From Paracoccaceae bacterium (GTDB lineage Bacteria > Pseudomonadota > Alphaproteobacteria > Rhodobacterales > Rhodobacteraceae): 55,835 nucleotides of DNA. The stretch lies in assembly GCA_019911965.1 (NCBI GenBank), contig JAIOJF010000057.1, positions 1-55,835 on the forward strand, given 5' to 3'. The stretch's first letter is position 1. Every line of letters starts with the position of its first letter. The notes beneath the pieces were generated by a model, which was not told where the DNA came from, did no database searches, and saw only the letters and a program-made list of their open reading frames with translations. The position numbers and the translations under genes were made by a program. Of the stretch, positions 51,505-55,835 are shown one piece after another.

Positions 51505-51990
51505 CTACGTCGATGGCCACAACACGGTGCCGATCCACTGCCAGGGAACCTGCGCAAGAAACTGGAACCCGTGCACAAGCCCGAATACTACCGGCACCAG
51601 CACCTCGGTCTTGTGAAACGGCTTGTGCTTCTTTCCATCGCCGTCGACGTCGAGAATGTCCCACTCGTCCTTAAATGGGCTGACTGGCAAGTGCTCTTCG
51701 AGCGCGGTGATCACCTCGAACTTCGCGGCATTCAACGACTTGTAGCTCACCACCGCCCTGACCCACAGAAAGCAGATGGCGATCCCGGCCGCCGAAACGG
51801 CGAGAGTGCCCACATGCCCGAACTGCGACTGCGACAGGTAGGCAGCGCCTCCGATGATCGCCGTGTTCACGGTGAGATAGAAGGAATTTGCGGATTGGCG
51901 CCGTTGGCTCACACGGTCGGCCATCTCCACGAGCATCTTGTAGATCTCGAGGACGTCTTGGTCTGCTGGCTGTTTCTCGCCTGGCGACAC
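51505..51990 (-). CDS. Small membrane protein, partner of the TIR gene
   Basis: 161 aa from GTG 51990, with GGGAG 6 nt upstream, overlapping the end of the TIR gene. A helical start (DVLEIYKMLVEMADRVSQRR) leads to two or three membrane segments: YLTVNTAIIGGAAYL, TLAVSAAGIAICFLWV and a weaker one near the C-terminus (VLVPVVFGLVHGFQFLA). I do not know the family by name. Small membrane proteins paired with TIR proteins are plausible killing effectors in phage defence; this is inference. Confidence 0.75.
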   Translation of the reverse strand: MSPGEKQPADQDVLEIYKMLVEMADRVSQRRQSANSFYLTVNTAIIGGAAYLSQSQFGHVGTLAVSAAGIAICFLWVRAVVSYKSLNAAKFEVITALEEHLPVSPFKDEWDILDVDGDGKKHKPFHKTEVLVPVVFGLVHGFQFLAQVPWQWIGTVLWPST

Positions 51991-51992
51991 AC

Positions 51993-52412
51993 TTATCTCC
52001 CGTTTCCGAGCCGCCAGACGGCATTGATGATCGACTGCTTGTTCCAACCAACAGATTCACTGGCCGCACTCGCCACGACCGAGGACGCACGTTTCTGCGC
52101 CCACGGGTCAACTGCAACGATCGGCTTGCCGTAGAGCTTCGCTCCGTCGATCTCTTTCCTGATCCATTTGCTATGGTTGGCATACATGCCGGTGGGGATT
52201 ACCAGAACGTGGCTGTTGGCAATCCGTTCGTAGATTGCCTGTTGGAGCGTAGCGTCGTTCGGCGCGAAGTGAATCGGATTGTCCCGCGGCACCGAGGTGT
52301 TGAAGAAGCGTATGGGCTGATCATTGACAGACCATGCCTGTTCGAAAATCCATTCAGCGAGCCGCTCGTAGTGGCCAGAATAAGACCACGAATGACTGAT
52401 AAAGACGTTCAT
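51993..52412 (-). CDS. TIR/ThsB-like protein
   Basis: 139 aa with the MTH538/ThsB-type TIR pattern: MNVFISHSWSYSGHYERLAE, FFNTSVPRDNPIHF, ERIANSHVLVIPTGMYANHS, KWIRKEIDGAKLYGKPIVAV and VGWNKQSIINAVW. ThsB proteins sense phage and make a nucleotide signal that activates an effector. Here no ThsA is adjacent; a membrane protein gene is coupled instead. It is upstream of that gene on the same strand and lies between the integrase and the attachment site, a usual place for cargo. Confidence 0.85.
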   Translation of the reverse strand: MNVFISHSWSYSGHYERLAEWIFEQAWSVNDQPIRFFNTSVPRDNPIHFAPNDATLQQAIYERIANSHVLVIPTGMYANHSKWIRKEIDGAKLYGKPIVAVDPWAQKRASSVVASAASESVGWNKQSIINAVWRLGNGR

Positions 52413-52433
52413 GCCCGTTCCACCTGTTTCGGG

Positions 52434-53537
52434 TCATCCTAGCAGCTTGGCCTCGACCTCGGCCATGGCGTTCTGGTGGTCGGGCGATGGGAACAGGTGG
52501 CCGTAGCGCTCCATGGTCATCTGGATCGAGGAATGGCCCGCGAAGGTCATCACCTCCTTGATCGAGAAGCCCTGCTCGATCCAGAGAGACACCGCGAAAT
52601 GGCGCAGGTCGTGCCAGCGCAGCTTCACGCCGACGTCCTCCTGCAGCTTCCGGAACCGGGACTGCGTGTTGGTGTGCTGGAGGACGCCGCCGCGCGGGGC
52701 GGGGAAGACCAGCCCGAGATCGCTCTTCGGGCAGCGCAGTTTCCAGCGGCGCAGGGCGTTCAGCACCATCGGCCCGGCGGGGATGTCGCGATAGCCCGCG
52801 CGCGATTTCGGCTCGCCCATCTGGTTGTAGGCGTCGGCGCGCTGGCGCACGTAGACGAATCCCTTCTCGAAATCCACGTCCTGCCAGCGCAGGCCCCGCA
52901 GTTCCGAGGCGCGCAGGCCGGTCAGGGCCGAGACGATCAGGTGCGGTTTGAAGTCGTCATCGGCCGCCTCGATCAGCGCGCGGATCGTCTCCTTCGACGG
53001 CACCGGCGCCTTGTACTCGATCCGGCTCGACTTGATCACCCGCACGCCCTGTGCGGCGTTGGTGAAGAGCTGGCCGTTGTCGATGGCGTGGTCCAGCAGC
53101 AGCTTCAGCACCGAGAGCGCGCGGCGGGTCAGATGCTCGGACCGGCCGTTCAGCAGCAGTCGGTCCCGGAACTCGTTCACATGGCGGCGGGTCAGCTGGA
53201 CGATCAGCTTGTCCCCGATCCCGACCTCGGGAACCGTGATGTGCAACCGAACATAGTCGCTGTAGCCGCGGAGCGTGGATCGCTCCATCCGCCGCCCCGT
53301 CTTGCACCGGACCTCGCAATGGTCGAGCCACGCCTTCGCGGCGTCGGCCACGGTGATGCTCTCGCTGTCGGCCAGATAGGTGTTGTTGGCGACGAGCGAG
53401 CGGACCTTCACGAGATAGACGTCGGCGTCCTTCCGGCGTGGGAACAGCTTCGAGCGGCGCTTGCCGGCCTGGTCGGTGAAATCCAGCTGCCAGCGCACCA
53501 GGCCCGAGGGCAGTGTTCGCTTCCGGATCGTCGCCAT
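52434..53537 (-). CDS. Tyrosine recombinase (integrase)
   Basis: 367 aa from ATG 53537, with GAGGAAAA 6 nt upstream; the frame is open further up without support. Catalytic residues can be followed: Arg in ALTGLRASELRGL, Lys near SRAGYRDIP, HDLRH, the His in AGHSSIQ and the Tyr in MERYGHLF. The N-terminal part is an arm-binding and core-binding domain. It should integrate the island at the tRNA-fMet site located about 1.1 kb away. Confidence 0.95.
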   Translation of the reverse strand: MATIRKRTLPSGLVRWQLDFTDQAGKRRSKLFPRRKDADVYLVKVRSLVANNTYLADSESITVADAAKAWLDHCEVRCKTGRRMERSTLRGYSDYVRLHITVPEVGIGDKLIVQLTRRHVNEFRDRLLLNGRSEHLTRRALSVLKLLLDHAIDNGQLFTNAAQGVRVIKSSRIEYKAPVPSKETIRALIEAADDDFKPHLIVSALTGLRASELRGLRWQDVDFEKGFVYVRQRADAYNQMGEPKSRAGYRDIPAGPMVLNALRRWKLRCPKSDLGLVFPAPRGGVLQHTNTQSRFRKLQEDVGVKLRWHDLRHFAVSLWIEQGFSIKEVMTFAGHSSIQMTMERYGHLFPSPDHQNAMAEVEAKLLG

Positions 53538-53652
53538 CCGATTTTCCTCATTCCCGACAATGCGTTGAGCATCGTCAGCCTTCCGCATTGCCATCCTTCT
53601 TCCGGCATAGCGAGGCGAAACCGACCGCCTCGGAAGCCAGTAATGGATTTTT

Positions 53653-53702
53653 AGTCCGAAACCCTCTTGTGCGCCAGAGGTTTTGAACCTAAAGTCCGAA
53701 AC
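53653..53702. repeat. Two 10-bp direct repeats near the integrase promoter
   Basis: AGTCCGAAAC occurs at 53653-53662 and 53693-53702, 40 bp apart in the divergent region between the integrase and the gene at 53725. This spacing (about four helical turns) suits binding sites of an excisionase or regulator such as the one at 54387. Confidence 0.45.
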
Positions 53703-53724
53703 AAGCTCAGGAGACCCCGCCGCG

Positions 53725-54375
53725 ATGGCAAAGCTCAGCGACCTCATCCCCACCCTCGCGCAGGTGCTGCCGATGCCCGAGCAGACGGTGTCGGTGATCG
53801 CGCGCGCGCTGCGGAAGGAGCGGCTGATCTCCACCGGCGGGCGCGGGCCCGGCGCGGCCGACATGACGCCCGAGGACTGCGCCCGGCTGCTGCTCGCGAT
53901 AATGGCGGCCGATCAGGTGAAGGACGCGGTCGAGGCGTCGCAGCGGTTCTGGGAGTTCCCCGTCGAGGGCCTGCACAGCCAGGACACGATGCCCGATGAC
54001 GAGCAGGACGCGTGGCTGCCGCTGCCCGAGGCCATGCGGGCGCTGACGCAGGTTCGGACTTTCGGGGAGATGCTGGCCGGGCTGATCGCGGCGGCGCGGG
54101 ACGGTGCGCTCGACGCGGCGCTCGGCGGCGTGATGCTCCCCTTCATGAAGATCGAGGTCGAGCGGCGGTTCCACACCGCGTCCATCTCCCTCGCCGGGTC
54201 CAGCGACGGGCTGCTGCCCGACCGGACCGTGATGATCGCGAGCTTCGCGCCTCCGAAGGCGCAGCTGCGCAAGCTGATGGAGGCATCCGGATTTCACGAG
54301 GGCGGTGATGCGATGGTCACGTTCGCCGTCAGTCAGAGAACGATCATCGCGCTCGGCGCGCTGATCCGCACCTAG
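53725..54375 (+). CDS. Unknown 216-aa island protein
   Basis: The start is at ATG 53725 with GGAG upstream. The N-terminal part (AKLSDLIPTLAQVLPMPEQT ... SVIARALRKERLISTGGRG) looks like a winged-helix or HTH domain with a basic wing. The rest is helical with no known motif. It is divergent from the integrase and leads a plus-strand operon. It may be a DNA-binding regulator of the island; that is inferred. Confidence 0.75.
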   Translation: MAKLSDLIPTLAQVLPMPEQTVSVIARALRKERLISTGGRGPGAADMTPEDCARLLLAIMAADQVKDAVEASQRFWEFPVEGLHSQDTMPDDEQDAWLPLPEAMRALTQVRTFGEMLAGLIAAARDGALDAALGGVMLPFMKIEVERRFHTASISLAGSSDGLLPDRTVMIASFAPPKAQLRKLMEASGFHEGGDAMVTFAVSQRTIIALGALIRT

Positions 54376-54386
54376 GAGGACAGGAC

Positions 54387-54632
54387 ATGCAGGAGCATTT
54401 GCGGGCTGGACCCGCCACAGGAGAGGTTTGCCCGACGCTGGCCGAGGATTTGCTGCGGGGCGCGGACGCCATCGCGCTCTTCGTCTTCGGCGACGCGAAG
54501 GAGCGGCGGAAGGTCTACTACTACGCCAGCGAGGCCAAGGTGCGGATGCCCACGTTCCGCATGGGCAACGTGATCTGCGCGCGGAAATCGAAGCTGATTG
54601 GCTGGATCGAGCAGCAGGAGGCTGCGCGATGA
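54387..54632 (+). CDS. Small HTH protein, excisionase-like
   Basis: 81 aa, with AGGAGGACAGG before the ATG. The centre reads DAIALFVFGDAKERRKVYYY and the C-terminus FRMGNVICARKSKLIGWIEQ, the pattern of small winged DNA-binding proteins (AlpA/Xis-like) of integrated elements, which read a short helix then MGNVICARK. It could direct excision or regulate the integrase. It overlaps the next gene by 4 bp. Confidence 0.7.
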   Translation: MQEHLRAGPATGEVCPTLAEDLLRGADAIALFVFGDAKERRKVYYYASEAKVRMPTFRMGNVICARKSKLIGWIEQQEAAR

Positions 54633-54958
54633 GCGACTTCCGCGTCCCGCTTTCGACCGACGATCACGTCGTCATCGGCAATCGCCTTCGGGAGTGCCGC
54701 GACGCGCTGATGCACGTCATGACCTCGGCGGTGCCCGGCACCCTGACCTATCAGGAGGCCGACCGGTCCCTCGCCGCGCTCGACAGGCTCCGCGCCGAGC
54801 TCGAGCACGATCTGCGAGCCACCACGGCTTACGAGCGCGACCCGCGGCATCTCGCCGGCAAGGTCTACTACGGCTTCGTCCGGTTCGTCGGCAGCGGCGA
54901 CGGGCCGGAGGAGCACTGGAACGACGACTTCGCCGCTTGGGTCCTGGACGGGGAGTGA
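54629..54958 (+). CDS. Unknown 109-aa protein
   Basis: The ATG at 54629 overlaps the stop of the preceding gene by 4 bp; GCAGGAGG lies just upstream. The protein starts MSDFRVPLSTDDH and is helical, with a basic middle and acidic end; no domain is recognised. It is a member of the small-gene operon before the prim-pol gene. Confidence 0.65.
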   Translation: MSDFRVPLSTDDHVVIGNRLRECRDALMHVMTSAVPGTLTYQEADRSLAALDRLRAELEHDLRATTAYERDPRHLAGKVYYGFVRFVGSGDGPEEHWNDDFAAWVLDGE

Positions 54959-54961
54959 GCC

Positions 54962-55702
54962 ATGGAGGACGACATCCGTACGACCGAAGACATGGCCCAA
55001 GCCGAGGCGTCGGCGGATGCGTCCACTGGGGCGCCCGCCGTCGAGCTTGAGGATCCGACCGAACTGCGCCTGCAGCTGCACCGCCACGGCTATCGCCCGG
55101 TGCCGGTGCTGGGCGCGCATGTCGCGATGAAGGCCGCGGGCAAGCGGCCGATGATGAAGGGGTGGGAGACCGTCTGCGGCAGCGCCGATGAAGCCGAGAT
55201 CGCTCGCTGGACCAAGGCGCAGCGCAACTGCACCAACACCGGCCTGCTCTGCGGGACGCTGGTCGGCATCGACATCGACGTGCTCGACCATCAGCATGCC
55301 CACCGGGTGACCTGCATCGCGACCGAGATGCTCGGCATGACGCCCGCCTGCCGGATCGGGCGCGCGCCGAAGATCCTGCTGATCTTCCGGACGGACGAGC
55401 CCTTCGACAAGATCCAGACGTCCGAGTTCCACATGCTCGACGGCACGGTCGCGCGCGTCGAGATTCTGGCGACGGGGCAGCAGTTCGTCGCGTTCGGCAT
55501 CCACCCCGACACGAAGGCGCCCTACTACTGGCCCGAGTGCTCGCCGCTCGACGTGCCGCTGCACGCGCTGCCGCCGGTCACGAAGGACCGGTGCGCGGCG
55601 TTCATCGCGGCGGCCGAAAAGTATCTGCGCAAGGTCGGCGGCTACAGCACAGCCGACCGCCGCGAGATCGAGCGCGAGGGCCGCAAGGCCGCTGGGTGTT
55701 AA
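54962..55702 (+). pseudogene. Prim-pol gene interrupted by an insertion element
   Basis: The visible 246 codons form an archaeo-eukaryotic primase/polymerase domain: GKRPMMKGWE near 58-67, TGLLCGTLVGIDIDVL with the metal-binding DxD, and LATGQQFVAFGIHPD. In such replication proteins a helicase domain should follow. Here the frame ends at a TGT-TAA made by the first bases of the IS21-type end, so the protein is cut behind EIEREGRKAAG. It was probably the replication gene of the island. It belongs to the operon from 53725. Confidence 0.85.
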
Positions 55703-55835
55703 TTGCCACTGAGAATTGACCCGGCAGCGGCCAAAATTGCCACTGAGAACTGACCCATGTGCAACCTTGCCCCGGCTTGAACCAGCTGGGGGCATATGGA
55801 GTGATCGACATGGGATTTTTGAAGGTTATCAGGAC
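55697..55835 (+). mobile_element. Left end of an IS21-family element
   Basis: The element begins with TG (55697) and carries two copies of an ATTGCCACTGAGA(A/C)TGACCC-type repeat (55702-55722 and 55736-55756), as in the terminal repeats of IS21-like elements. The start of istA follows. It has inserted into the prim-pol gene. The other end lies outside the window. Confidence 0.75.
55801..55835 (+). CDS. istA: Start of the IS21 transposase (IstA), partial
   Basis: GTG 55801 (or ATG 55810) opens a frame VIDMGFLKVIR that runs off the window, matching the usual start of IstA-type proteins in this group. Only 11 codons are visible. An ATG at 55796 hits a stop at once. Confidence 0.65.
   Translation, partial: MIDMGFLKVIR

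Larger units (their letters stand above)
51325..55835. mobile_element. Left part of an island integrated at tRNA-fMet
   Basis: The block starts with a minus-strand 3' half of tRNA-fMet (51325-51369) and contains a tyrosine integrase about 1.1 kb inside. For a minus-strand tRNA, the element lies to the right of the duplicated 3' end and the intact tRNA is at its far right end, outside the window. Contents: TIR/membrane-protein pair, integrase, small regulators, prim-pol gene and an IS21-type insertion. Confidence 0.75.

Noticed and set aside
1-55835. CRISPR arrays, rRNA genes, complete tRNAs
   Set aside because: No regularly spaced repeats or rRNA-like sequence were seen. Only the two tRNA 3' fragments are present.

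Overview
The window reads like an alphaproteobacterial chromosome, most likely Rhodobacterales (Paracoccaceae/Roseobacteraceae type). The reasons are GC-rich core genes, alphaproteobacterial accessory families (DUF3768, DUF2958, a small CPxC zinc-ribbon protein), a LivFGHMJ-type transporter beside acyl-CoA genes, and tRNA-Phe and tRNA-fMet 3' ends of alphaproteobacterial type. The assignment is by inspection only. The window is a mosaic of three parts: the right part of one integrated island (1-20350), a chromosomal segment of about 31 kb (20351-51324), and the left part of a second integrated island (51325 to the end).

Left island (1-20350). It ends in a duplicated 3' end of tRNA-Phe, so its integrase and the intact tRNA should lie left of the window. 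It carries small accessory genes, a LuxR-type regulator facing an inverted repeat, two FtsK/HerA/VirD4-type ATPases, a Replic_Relax-type protein and a CHC2-Toprim primase, together a plausible replication/mobilisation module. It also carries a three-gene candidate defence operon: a Type IIG-like nuclease-methyltransferase, a SIR2-family protein and a HerA-type ATPase. Between the primase terminator and the tRNA fragment lies a region of about 260 bp made of several perfect long stems.

Central segment. A GTG-started TetR gene separates two divergent operons. Leftward run an adenylate-forming CoA ligase, an alpha/beta hydrolase, an LLM/Mer-type (probably F420-dependent) oxidoreductase, an SDR, an amidase, an enoyl-CoA hydratase, a MaoC-type hydratase and a branched-chain-type ABC transporter. 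Rightward run an FrhB-like protein with two added ferredoxin clusters, a KorAB-type 2-oxoacid oxidoreductase, and then a whole coenzyme F420 pathway (cofD, cofE, cofC, fbiC). The simplest reading is one inducible unit that imports and activates a substrate, makes F420, reduces it with electrons from a 2-oxoacid, and spends F420H2 in the catabolic pathway. This is the most interesting system in the window. Beyond it lie an NDH-2-like flavoprotein divergent from a LysR gene, and a coupled pair of exported proteins (Sel1 repeats; a nucleotidyltransferase-like head) sharing a similar C-terminal domain.

Right island (51325-end). It starts with the 3' half of tRNA-fMet, followed by a TIR/ThsB-like protein with a partner membrane protein (candidate defence pair), a tyrosine integrase, small regulatory genes and a prim-pol gene cut by an IS21-family element that runs off the window.
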